This document shows, piece after piece, positions 1 through 5,861 of a stretch of DNA of 8,538 nucleotides. Location of the stretch: assembly GCA_030150795.1 (NCBI GenBank), contig JASLFF010000264.1, forward strand, positions 1 through 8,538, in the 5' to 3' direction. The notes under the pieces are model-generated. The model had not been told where the DNA came from and did not search any database. It was given only the letters and a program-made list of their open reading frames with translations. How positions within the stretch are numbered: position 1 is the stretch's first letter; every line of letters starts with the position of its first letter. Origin of the DNA: Terriglobales bacterium. Its GTDB lineage: Bacteria > Acidobacteriota > Terriglobia > Terriglobales > Gp1-AA117. The position numbers were made by a program, and so were the translations under genes.

Positions 1-255
1 GAAGTGAAACAGCCACTCGTCACGAGCGAGACCAGCTCCACCTTCAACATTACTGCCACCGTTTCAGGCGGCGGAATCAACGGCCAGGCCGGCGCTTTAA
101 AGATGGGCATTGCCCGCGCGCTGCTGGAGTTTAACCTGGAACTGCGCAAGAAGCTGAAGGCTGAAGGCTTCCTTTCCCGCGATGCACGCGGCAAAGAGCG
201 CAAAAAGTATGGACAAAAGGGAGCCCGCAAGCGCTTCCAGTTCTCCAAGCGATAA
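1..255 (+). CDS. rpsI: 30S ribosomal protein S9, C-terminal part (5' end outside window)
   Basis: Component of the small ribosomal subunit head; in the S9 family the C-terminal tail reaches the P-site tRNA. The reading frame is open from base 1 (GAA codon), so the gene starts before the window; about 84 residues of a usual ~130 are visible. The S9 signature is clear: a GGG followed by INGQ and then GIARAL, about residues 22-40 of the visible part. The basic tail, with [13 protein letters not shown] and the terminal SKR, is the hallmark of the family. In many bacteria S9 is encoded directly after rplM (L13), which would lie upstream of the window. An intrinsic terminator follows 5 nt after the stop. 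A GTG codon at position 4 is internal and not the real start. Confidence 0.97.
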   Translation, partial: EVKQPLVTSETSSTFNITATVSGGGINGQAGALKMGIARALLEFNLELRKKLKAEGFLSRDARGKERKKYGQKGARKRFQFSKR

Positions 256-260
256 TTTTC

Positions 261-293
261 ACAGCAGGACGGCATTGGCCGTCCTCTGTTTTT
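261..293 (+). terminator. Rho-independent terminator after rpsI
   Basis: A GC-rich hairpin: AGGACGGC (266-273), loop ATTG, GCCGTCCT (278-285). It is extended by ACAG/CTGT (261-264 with 286-289, one C bulged) and followed by five T residues (289-293). It begins 5 nt after the rpsI stop codon. It should end the upstream ribosomal operon and so separate its transcript from rpsB. Confidence 0.9.
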
Positions 294-314
294 GTCGAAA
301 CAAGTTTTGATTTT

Positions 315-409
315 GCTCACCCGCCGTGGGGTCCCGAAGGCGGAGCTGAGCGGTTGATCACCGGGACCAAAAATCTTCCCTCCCGCACCAACGGGAGCGG
401 AGCAGGGAA
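315..409 (+). promoter_or_regulatory. Structured rpsB leader, candidate autoregulatory RNA with pseudoknot
   Basis: Seen directly: GCTCA and CCGCC (315-319, 321-325) pair with GGCGG and TGAGC (339-343, 347-351). The enclosed 13-nt loop contains GGTCCCG (330-336), which is exactly complementary to CGGGACC (362-368). This allows an H-type pseudoknot with 4-, 2- and 10-nt connecting loops. A second hairpin follows: CTCCCG (380-385) with CGGGAG (392-397), flanked by TTCC/GGAA (376-379, 406-409). Known: in E. coli, S2 represses rpsB-tsf through the rpsB leader. Inferred: this leader may do the same job with a different fold. No clear -35/-10 promoter pair was found in 294-314. Confidence 0.5.
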
Positions 410-454
410 TAAATCCCGAGCGAGCAAGATCCATCGCAAAGGATGCAATTCAAT

Positions 455-462
455 AAGGAGGT
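455..462 (+). promoter_or_regulatory. Shine-Dalgarno deciding the rpsB TTG start
   Basis: AAGGAGGT is a near-perfect anti-16S match. It ends 3 nt before a TTG codon at 466. The next in-frame ATG (481) lies 18 nt away, too far for this site, and S2 proteins normally begin M-A, as the TTG start gives. Confidence 0.85.
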
Positions 463-465
463 ATT

Positions 466-1371
466 TTGGCTAACATCACCATGAAAGAGCTGCTTGAGGC
501 GGGTGTCCACTTTGGCCACCAGACCAAGCGCTGGAACCCCAAGATGAAGGAATACATCTTTGGGGAACGCAACGGCATTTACATCATTGACCTGCAGAAG
601 ACGCTCAAGATGTTCAAGGACGCGAGCAAGTTTGTGCAGGACGCCGCCGCGGACGGCCGCACTGTGCTGTTCGTCGGCACCAAACGGCAAGCCCAGGACG
701 CAATCGCTGAAGAAGCCGGACGCTGTGGAATGTTCTACGTGAACAACCGCTGGCTGGGAGGATTGCTGACCAACTGGGTCACCGTACAGAAATCAGTAAA
801 ACGGCTCAAAGAGCTCGACGAGATGGCCACGGATGGCCGCTACGAGCTGCTGCCGAAAAAAGAAGTCATCAAGCTGGAGCGCGAACGCAAGCACTTGCAG
901 GCCAATCTGGCCGGCATCAAGAGCATGACGCGCCTGCCTGACGTGGTCTTCGTGATCGACTCAAACAAGGAAGCCATTGCGGTGAAGGAAGCGCGCAAGC
1001 TGGGAATTCCAGTGGTTGCCGTGGTTGACACGAATTGCGATCCCACGGAAGTTGACTGGGTCATCCCAGGCAATGACGACGCGCTGAGAGCGATCCGCTT
1101 GTTTGCGTCGAAGGTGGCTGATTCCATTGCTGAAGGCGTACAGGCTGCCACGGATAAGCAAGGTGCAGAAATCGCCGATGCTGCCGCTGCTGGCGAAGCA
1201 CGCGCCGCCGCTGCTAATCAGGGCCAGTCTGCTCCTACTTCTGCCGATCTGGCGGAAGAAGAACAGCTGAACATGGAAGAAGTGCTGGGCGGCAAAGTGC
1301 GGAAGGCACCGGAGTCAGAGACGGCAACGCCGGCCGATGTCCCGGAAGCGGACGTGGCTAAGACCGTTTAG
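466..1371 (+). CDS. rpsB: 30S ribosomal protein S2
   Basis: S2 sits on the solvent side of the small subunit between head and body and is required for S1 recruitment in many bacteria. The 301-residue product begins from TTG, chosen because a strong Shine-Dalgarno lies just upstream and because the N-terminus ([20 protein letters not shown]) aligns with S2 proteins. Family landmarks include VHFGHQT..WNPKM (14-27), [12 protein letters not shown] (93-104), LPDVVFVID (157-165) and [14 protein letters not shown] (180-193). The family core ends near residue 230. A further ~70 residues form an Ala/Glu-rich, probably disordered tail, making the protein longer than the 241-residue E. coli S2. The gene is followed by tsf, the common bacterial partner, but across an unusually long 330-base gap. 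Confidence 0.98.
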   Translation: MANITMKELLEAGVHFGHQTKRWNPKMKEYIFGERNGIYIIDLQKTLKMFKDASKFVQDAAADGRTVLFVGTKRQAQDAIAEEAGRCGMFYVNNRWLGGLLTNWVTVQKSVKRLKELDEMATDGRYELLPKKEVIKLERERKHLQANLAGIKSMTRLPDVVFVIDSNKEAIAVKEARKLGIPVVAVVDTNCDPTEVDWVIPGNDDALRAIRLFASKVADSIAEGVQAATDKQGAEIADAAAAGEARAAAANQGQSAPTSADLAEEEQLNMEEVLGGKVRKAPESETATPADVPEADVAKTV

Positions 1372-1701
1372 CTTCATTTTTGTCGCTTCGCTCCAAACCG
1401 CTGGAGAGCCTTCTAGTGGTGAGAGTAGTCAGCGCTTGAGGCTGCGGGCCTCAGCGAGTCAGGCTTCGGCCCTTTTACTGACAGCGAGAATCTTGCTGCG
1501 CGAGCACCTCTCGATACCTGACCAAAATTTCTGATTTGCGGCGAGGCCGACTAGCGTGCCGAGCCGCCTGCCTCCAGGAGCCGAAGAGAGATTGCTAAAA
1601 GATCGCTCGCTGGCGGTGTTGGAGCAAAGCGACAGAGGATAAAGAGCCACGCGGGTCAAAATGTTATAGATCGAAAAGTTTTTATAGAAGGAAACAAGAG
1701 A
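1372..1701 (+). other. rpsB-tsf intergenic region: gene-free, potentially multi-branched structured RNA
   Basis: No convincing coding frame was found in this gap of 330 bases. Ends of the region are complementary: 1381-1401 pairs with 1613-1634 (about 21 bp, one mismatch at C1389 and one bulged G at 1618). Inside, CAGCGAG (1482-1488) pairs with CTCGCTG (1606-1612), and AATCT (1489-1493) with AGATT (1589-1593). Local hairpins include TGAGGC/GCCTCA (1437-1442, 1448-1453), GTCAG/CTGAC (1458-1462, 1478-1482), TGCT/AGCA (1494-1497, 1503-1506) and GCGGC..GGC/GCC..GCCGC (1538-1567). The number of compatible helices suggests a folded RNA rather than random spacer. It could instead be a decayed repeat element. 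Its position suggests control of tsf relative to rpsB, or RNA processing, but no function is known. The final 40 bases are AT-richer and carry the tsf ribosome-binding site, AAGGA (1688-1692). Confidence 0.45.
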
Positions 1702-2364
1702 ATGAGTACAGAGACGACCACGAACATTACAGCGGCACAGGTAAAAGAGCTGCGCGAGCGCAGCGGCGCACCCATGATGGACTGCAAAAACGCCCTTTCA
1801 GAAGCCAAGGGCGATATTGAAGGCGCGCTGGTATGGCTGCGCAAGAAAGGTATTGCCACGGCGGCCAAGAAGGCGGCGCGCATGACGAGTGAAGGATCGG
1901 TGGCCAGCTACATCCATGCCGGAGGCAAGATCGGCGTGCTGGTGGAGATCAATTGCGAGAGCGATTTCGTGGCCCGCACTGACGATTTCAAGGACCTGAT
2001 CAAGGACATTGCGATGCACATTGCGGCGGCAGACCCAAAGTTTGTCCGCAAAGAAGATGTCACGCCTGATGCCTATGAGAAGGAAAAGGAAATCTATCGC
2101 GCACAGGCTGCCGCAACCGGCAAGCCGGCCAACGTGGTGGAGAAAATCGTGGAAGGCAAGATGTCAAAGTTCTACGAAGAGGTTTGTTTGCTGGACCAGC
2201 CTTTCGTGAAAGAGCCGGGCATCACCATCCATCAGCTGATCGCCAGCAAGATTGGCAAGCTGGGGGAGAACATCTCTGTCCGTCGTTTTGCGCGTTTCAA
2301 GGTTGGCGACGTAGGAGAGACGGTTGCCATCACCAAGCCGCAACAGGACGCGAAAGCAGAATAA
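1702..2364 (+). CDS. tsf: Translation elongation factor Ts (short form)
   Basis: EF-Ts is the cytoplasmic nucleotide-exchange factor that releases GDP from EF-Tu. The 220-residue protein has the UBA-like N-terminal domain (about 9-52: VKELRERSGAPMMDCKNAL, then GDIEGALVWLRKKG). The family signature follows at 85-91 (CESDFVA, equivalent to the NCETDFVA motif that contacts EF-Tu), then a helical region near 125-165. The C-terminus has a GENISVRRFARF core strand (188-199). At 220 residues it is shorter than E. coli EF-Ts (283), fitting a short form with a reduced core, as in Thermus. The ATG at 1702 is preceded by AAGGA (1688-1692, 9-nt spacing). It is followed by a terminator and not by pyrH-frr, which often follow tsf in other bacteria. 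Confidence 0.98.
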   Translation: MSTETTTNITAAQVKELRERSGAPMMDCKNALSEAKGDIEGALVWLRKKGIATAAKKAARMTSEGSVASYIHAGGKIGVLVEINCESDFVARTDDFKDLIKDIAMHIAAADPKFVRKEDVTPDAYEKEKEIYRAQAAATGKPANVVEKIVEGKMSKFYEEVCLLDQPFVKEPGITIHQLIASKIGKLGENISVRRFARFKVGDVGETVAITKPQQDAKAE

Positions 2365-2367
2365 AGA

Positions 2368-2397
2368 GCTTCTAGCTACTAGCTTCTGGCTTCTAGC
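2368..2397 (+). repeat. Short CTTCTAGC-type tandem/inverted repeat
   Basis: Between the tsf stop and its terminator, variants of the octamer CTTCTAGC occur three times (near 2369, 2383 and 2390), partly overlapping an inverted copy (CTAGCTACTAG). The function is unknown; it may be a simple replication-slippage product. Confidence 0.5.
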
Positions 2398-2401
2398 CCG
2401 G

Positions 2402-2437
2402 AAGGCGATGACCGAAAGGTGATCGCCTTTGTTTTTT
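2402..2437 (+). terminator. Rho-independent terminator after tsf
   Basis: Stem AAGGCGAT (2402-2409) with ATCGCCTT (2422-2429). After one G-G mismatch, an inner stem ACC/GGT (2411-2413, 2418-2420) is capped by a GAAA tetraloop. It is followed by TGTTTTTT (2430-2437). The stable GNRA loop and T-run make this a clear terminator of the rpsB-tsf transcript. Confidence 0.93.
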
Positions 2438-2472
2438 GCCTGGAATAACAGCCGGGTGGATCAAACATTTGG

Positions 2473-2615
2473 GCCGCGAATTCACGCGAATGATCGCAAA
2501 TTAACATCGGGAAGTTTGTTTGTCCCTAGAGTTCATGGTGGCGATAGGGTTCCCTCGCGAGGCTCGGGATTACAACAAAGGCGTCCTTCCCTCCGCCAAG
2601 CTCAGGGTCGAGATT
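2473..2615 (+). repeat. Upstream copy of a dispersed non-coding repeat (phased CGCGAAT plus GC-rich module)
   Basis: Three heptamers with exactly 10-bp period start at 2475, 2485 and 2495 (CGCGAAT, CGCGAAT, CGCAAAT). They are followed by two related copies of a module of the form GGTTCCCTC..GAGCTCAGGGTCG: 2546-2572 (shortened, ending GGCTCGGGATTA) and 2584-2615 (TTCCCTCCGCC, then AAGCTCAGGGTCGAGATT). The same two elements recur after the permease gene at 3941-4149. This part occupies most of the otherwise gene-free 2438-2680. Confidence 0.65.
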
Positions 2616-2668
2616 GGAAACAAAGAGAAGCCCCACTTCAGTAACCAGCGTCTAACGAACAGGAGACG

Positions 2669-2674
2669 TACAAT
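2669..2674 (+). promoter_or_regulatory. Candidate -10 hexamer for the ABC permease gene
   Basis: TACAAT ends 6 nt before the ATG at 2681, so transcription from it would start at or beside the start codon. No good -35 match sits 16-18 nt upstream. A GGAG at 2662-2665 is 15 nt from the ATG, too far for a normal Shine-Dalgarno. Confidence 0.3.
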
Positions 2675-2680
2675 AACTTT

Positions 2681-3925
2681 ATGGTCGCCCGTCCGCTGGT
2701 GGAAACCGCGCGCAACACGATGCTCTTTAGTGAGATCGTAACGCTTGCGCTGGACTCTTTCCGCACCAACAAATGGCGTTTTGCCCTGACGGCGCTGGGC
2801 ATGGTGATTGGCACGGCTTCGTTGATCGTCGTCGTCACCATTGGACTTACGGGCAAGCAATACGTGATGAACCAGATCCAGGGAATTGGCGCCAACATGG
2901 TTTACGCATATTACGAAGGCGGCAGCAATTCTTCCATCAGCACCGGCGCCAGGGACGATTTGACCATGGAAGACCTGAGGGCGGTACAGCAGGAAGTGCC
3001 GGGAATACAGGCGGCCTCACCGATGGTTGAAATCCATGATCGTGTGAGCGTAGGCGCCGGCAGGGAACGCGACATACAGGTGCTGGGCGTTTCCACGCAA
3101 TACTCCACGGTGCGCAATCTGGAAATCCTGGCGGGGCGTTTCTTTGATGAGGAAGACTCAATGTCTCGCGCGCATGTTGCCGCCGTGACGCAGCAGTTTG
3201 CGCAACGCGTCTACCAGAGCCAGAGCGGAGCAGTGGGAAAAGACATCAAGATCAATGGTCTTCCTTTTGTGATCATCGGCACGTTCCGTGAGCGAGTTGA
3301 AACCTTTGGTCAATCGGAAATTTCGGGCGACACAGTCCTCATCCCTTATAACGTGGCGCGATATTTCACCGGCAATGACGCGGTGAAGCAGGTCTTCTTT
3401 TCCGTTTCCGATGCAGGCGAGGTCGCGCACGCCACAGAAATGATCAAGCAAGTGCTGCAATCGCGGCACCGGCCGCAGTCAGTCTATCGCGTGGAAAACC
3501 TCACGCAGTTGCTTGCGGTGGCGTCGCGTGCGGCGAATGGGCTTACGCTGATGCTGCTGGGAATTTCCCTGCTGGTGTTGATTGTAAGCGGCGTGGGAAT
3601 TATGAATATCATGCTGGCCAACGTGCGTACGCGCATTCGCGAAATCGGCATACGCAAGGCCATCGGTGCAACCAGCCGTGAAATCCGCCTGCAATTTTTG
3701 ACTGAAGCAGTCCTGATCTCTCTGGCCGGCGGAATCGTGGGAACGATCCTTGGCCTGGCTCTCCCTTTCTCTGTGCGCTTTCTTACTGAGTATCGAATTC
3801 CGATCTCCGGACTCTCCGCTATCATCGCCATTATTGTTGCCGTGCTGGTGGGCGTGATCTTTGGAACGCTGCCGGCAACACGCGCAGCGCAATTGGATCC
3901 GGTGGAAGCATTGCATTACGAGTAA
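2681..3925 (+). CDS. MacB/FtsX-type ABC transporter permease
   Basis: Inner-membrane permease subunit of the type VII (MacB-like) ABC family, whose members use ATP hydrolysis in the cytoplasm to drive mechanical work on periplasmic partners or substrates. The 414-residue protein has the family layout: a short cytoplasmic N-terminus, TM1 (about 35-57, in ALTALGMVIGTASLIVVVTIG), a large periplasmic MacB_PCD domain (about 60-280), then three helices (about 288-312, 343-366, 377-397) forming the FtsX domain. The cytoplasmic loop has the typical VRTRIREIGIRKAIGAT (315-331), and the C-terminus ends PATRAAQLDPVEALHYE, also typical. No ATP-binding subunit lies next to it in the window, so its ATPase partner must be encoded elsewhere. 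An internal ATG at 2720 (starting MLFSEIV) is an alternative start. Substrate cannot be deduced. Confidence 0.92.
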   Translation: MVARPLVETARNTMLFSEIVTLALDSFRTNKWRFALTALGMVIGTASLIVVVTIGLTGKQYVMNQIQGIGANMVYAYYEGGSNSSISTGARDDLTMEDLRAVQQEVPGIQAASPMVEIHDRVSVGAGRERDIQVLGVSTQYSTVRNLEILAGRFFDEEDSMSRAHVAAVTQQFAQRVYQSQSGAVGKDIKINGLPFVIIGTFRERVETFGQSEISGDTVLIPYNVARYFTGNDAVKQVFFSVSDAGEVAHATEMIKQVLQSRHRPQSVYRVENLTQLLAVASRAANGLTLMLLGISLLVLIVSGVGIMNIMLANVRTRIREIGIRKAIGATSREIRLQFLTEAVLISLAGGIVGTILGLALPFSVRFLTEYRIPISGLSAIIAIIVAVLVGVIFGTLPATRAAQLDPVEALHYE

Positions 3926-3940
3926 GCACTCAGCTTTTCT

Positions 3941-4149
3941 GTAATCCCGACCCTGAGCGTCCTTTGCGAAGGGGAGGGAACCCTACCACCGCGGAATCCC
4001 TTTAGGTTCGCAAAAACTTAGCCGCGAATTTCGCGAATCCACACGAATCAGGTAAAGAAATTAATTCGCGTGTATTTGCGTTCATTCGCGGCAGCGCTTT
4101 TGGCACTAAAGGGTTCCCTCCCCTTCGGCGAGCTCAGGGTCGGGAAATT
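3941..4149 (+). repeat. ~200-bp nested imperfect palindrome, downstream copy of the dispersed repeat
   Basis: Outer arms TCCCGACCCTGAGC (3945-3958) and GCTCAGGGTCGGGA (4132-4145) are perfect complements. Next inward, GAAGGGGAGGGAACCCT (3968-3984) matches AGGGTTCCCTCCCCTTC (4110-4126) perfectly. Further in, GCCGCGAAT (4021-4029) matches ATTCGCGGC (4084-4092). The centre holds CGCGAAT-type heptamers at 4023, 4032 and 4042, and inverted ones at 4064, 4074 and 4084, the latter with exact 10-bp spacing. The right arm resembles the modules at 2546-2615. The composition does not look coding, and no transposase is present. It occupies most of the gap after the permease. Confidence 0.75.
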
Positions 4150-4177
4150 AAAAAAGCCGGGCTGGTTTGCCCGGCTT
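4147..4177 (-). terminator. Terminator for the minus-strand small gene (possibly bidirectional)
   Basis: A perfect 9-bp stem, AAGCCGGGC (4154-4162) with GCCCGGCTT (4169-4177), encloses a 6-nt loop. Read on the minus strand it is followed by TTTTTAATTT, a good U-tract, and lies 21 nt past the stop of the 75-residue gene. Read on the plus strand only TTCTTT follows, so it may also weakly end permease transcription. Confidence 0.8.
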
Positions 4178-4198
4178 CTTTCAGCGTTCATGATGCGG

Positions 4199-4426
4199 TT
4201 ACATCACTAATGCCAAACTCTCAAGTTCTTTGTGCAACGATTCCACGTTGCAATTCGCGCATTCAATTCGGCCTGCTGCGTCGAGTGCATTTTCCGGCGA
4301 TACGCCGTATCCGCGCCCGGCTAAAAACATTTTTAAAAGTTCCGCTGTCTGGAATGAATCAAGTCCGCCTTGCAGGAGTTCATTCCGAAGCGCCGCCACT
4401 TCAGCCACCGAGAATTTCTCTCCCAT
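4199..4426 (-). CDS. Small hypothetical protein with CxxC motif (75 aa)
   Basis: I do not recognise a named family. The 75-residue product is predicted soluble, without signal peptide or membrane helix. It is mostly helical (SVAEVAALRNELLQGGLDSF then TAELLKMFLAGRGYG), followed by a CANC pair (56-59) and a Leu/Glu-rich C-terminal helix. The CxxC might bind metal or be redox-active, but a lone pair is weak evidence. That it is a real gene is supported by an excellent Shine-Dalgarno on the minus strand (GGAGG at 4433-4437, 6 nt from the ATG) and by a terminator just after the stop. It lies downstream of, and on the same strand as, the ARPP-1 gene, with a hairpin between them, so it is probably transcribed separately or by read-through. 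Confidence 0.75.
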   Translation of the reverse strand: MGEKFSVAEVAALRNELLQGGLDSFQTAELLKMFLAGRGYGVSPENALDAAGRIECANCNVESLHKELESLALVM

Positions 4427-4527
4427 AGGTCACCTCCGACCTTTCTACCGTTACCTTATTAGACACATGTTTCCTCTGGTTTGTTGCAGAAATATTTAAT
4501 TGTTCTAAATCGTAGGTAACACGACGA

Positions 4528-4561
4528 AAGTAATTCGGGCCTGCAATTACTTACAGGCCCG
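4528..4561 (-). terminator. Hairpin after the ARPP-1 gene with an interleaved alternative stem
   Basis: On the minus strand CGGGCCTG (4561-4554) pairs with CAGGCCCG (4543-4536), a perfect 8-bp GC-rich stem followed by AATTACTTT, a poor U-tract. An equally perfect 8-bp stem, AAGTAATT (4552-4545) with AATTACTT (4535-4528), is interleaved with the first. With 1-, 1- and 0-nt connectors both can hardly form together, so they are likely mutually exclusive. It may be a weak terminator of the upstream gene, or a switch in front of the 75-residue gene. Confidence 0.55.
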
Positions 4562-4621
4562 CGCACAATTCTTCTTGACGTTTCCTAATGGAACTTTTTC
4601 ACCGATTTTACAGGTAAAGCC

Positions 4622-5782
4622 TTAGTCCGCCATCTTGCTCAAGTGCACATCAAACGCCTCTTTCGCCAACAACGACGTCAATTGAAACGCCTTGAATTTG
4701 TCGCCAACCAATTCACGCTGCCGATACAAGCCCGGTTCACTATCCACCACTTCATGCCGTGCCTGCCAATTCTGCAGGAACCTCTCTGCTTCTTTGATGC
4801 TGGTTTCCCCGTGTGCGCCAGGCATTGTTAACGCCTCTGTGGCGTAGGAATCCAGCAATTTGGGCCAGTATTTTGCCAGCAAAGCGCTGCTGGCAAACAT
4901 GTCCGCCCAGACTATATGTCCCTTCACTGCTACTACGACGCCAACTGCATTCTGGTTCCGCAATTGTTTGATCACGCTTTCATACGATTTCTGCATCGGC
5001 TCAGTGATGGATTCAACCTGCGTATGAACGGCCTTGTTCTCGCGTGCCTTGGCATAAGAGCTTGTGCTGTTGAGTTCCACCATCGCAGCCGAAGCAGTAA
5101 CCTCAACAGTTTCGCTTGTTTGACCCGGCACGGATGAAGCGGAAGGATGCGCCGGTGCAGAAGCAAGCGCTCCCGCCATCGCTGTCCGGCTGCGTCCAAC
5201 TTCATCCCACACTTTTTGCTGGTCCTGATCGGCCATTGCTTTCATACGTACGCTGGGTTGCAGCATCACGGATGCATGGGTATCGAATTTTGTTGATGTT
5301 TCCGTCCAGCGTCCGTGTTCGACGCAAAAAACAGACAGATCTACCGGATCGCTCTCAGCGGGAACAATGCGGTCTTTTCCCACCACGCGGTCCTGTTTGC
5401 CGCCTGTCACAACTTCTCCGGCCAGCAAGATCAGCGGATGTTTTGAGTTATTCACCAATACCAGCCGGTTAACCTCAGCGCCTTGGTAAGGACGAGTCTG
5501 GTAAGGAGGACGGCGTTGCATAGTGGAATGCAGGTTTCCCACTTCAGTTACAACTACGTCACCGGAGCGTATACCTTCATCCAGGGTAATGAAATCGCTG
5601 GTGTCATGCGATTTACCGGACACCACGGGAAAAATTGTTAGATCGCCATGAGTAATAGGCGCAAGGATTTTGTAATCGTTTGACGTGGCCGGAAGACTTC
5701 CAGCATCTCCTGCATTAGCTGCTGAGATAGCTATAAATCCGCTTAAGAGAACCACCAGGATGGGCAGAAAAGAGCGCTTCAT
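4622..5782 (-). CDS. Secreted ARPP-1 family domain protein
   Basis: A 386-residue protein with a Sec signal peptide: KR near the start, a hydrophobic stretch (about 5-20) and a likely cut after ANA (22-24). The remainder matches the ARPP-1 domain (formerly DUF6569), whose biochemical role is not established. Landmarks are LAGEVVTGGKQDRVVGKDRI (120-139), VFCVEHGRW (151-159), KVWDEV (190-195) and VVVAVKGHIVWADMFA (282-297). An Ala/Ser-rich stretch (about 200-235) interrupts the domain. The start is fixed by GGAG (5788-5791, minus strand), 5 nt before the ATG. The gene diverges from the ECF sigma gene, with 92 nt between start codons, so control regions must be shared or overlapping. The C-terminal helical part (about 325-386) is less characteristic. 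The protein is predicted to work outside the cytoplasm. Confidence 0.85.
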   Translation of the reverse strand: MKRSFLPILVVLLSGFIAISAANAGDAGSLPATSNDYKILAPITHGDLTIFPVVSGKSHDTSDFITLDEGIRSGDVVVTEVGNLHSTMQRRPPYQTRPYQGAEVNRLVLVNNSKHPLILLAGEVVTGGKQDRVVGKDRIVPAESDPVDLSVFCVEHGRWTETSTKFDTHASVMLQPSVRMKAMADQDQQKVWDEVGRSRTAMAGALASAPAHPSASSVPGQTSETVEVTASAAMVELNSTSSYAKARENKAVHTQVESITEPMQKSYESVIKQLRNQNAVGVVVAVKGHIVWADMFASSALLAKYWPKLLDSYATEALTMPGAHGETSIKEAERFLQNWQARHEVVDSEPGLYRQRELVGDKFKAFQLTSLLAKEAFDVHLSKMAD

Positions 5783-5834
5783 ATCGACTCCATTTCACAA
5801 CCAAGGCCCTTGTTTTCACTCTAAGAATGTAAAA

Positions 5835-5850
5835 TGGCAGTATTCTTGCG
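5835..5850 (+). promoter_or_regulatory. Candidate sigma-54 -24/-12 element before the ECF sigma gene
   Basis: TGGCAG, 5 nt, TTGCG: the GG (5836-5837) and GC (5848-5849) have the exact spacing of the sigma-54 consensus TGGCAC-N5-TTGC. Transcription would start near 5860, just before the ATG at 5875. Competing reading: a TACTAT -10-like hexamer at 5862-5867. No enhancer-binding site was identified upstream. Confidence 0.4.
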
Positions 5851-5861
5851 GTTAAAATTGA

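Noticed and set aside
1337..1534. Plus-strand open frame overlapping the rpsB end and the intergenic region
   Set aside because: No ribosome-binding site, Ser/Arg/Ala-rich translation without pattern, and it spans arms of the inverted repeat.
3479..3916. Minus-strand open frame antisense to the permease
   Set aside because: The translation is His/Gln/Asp-rich with no domain pattern; the plus-strand frame encodes a textbook FtsX domain.
4021..4092. CRISPR array from regularly spaced CGCGAAT repeats
   Set aside because: Repeat units are only 7 bp with 2-3 bp between them and reverse orientation midway; no spacers and no cas genes.
3941..4149. Insertion sequence
   Set aside because: Inverted arms exist, but there is no transposase frame and no visible target-site duplication; a non-coding repeat is the safer call.
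4210..4499. Plus-strand open frames opposite the 75-residue gene
   Set aside because: They lack Shine-Dalgarno sites, whereas the minus-strand frame has an excellent one and a matching terminator.
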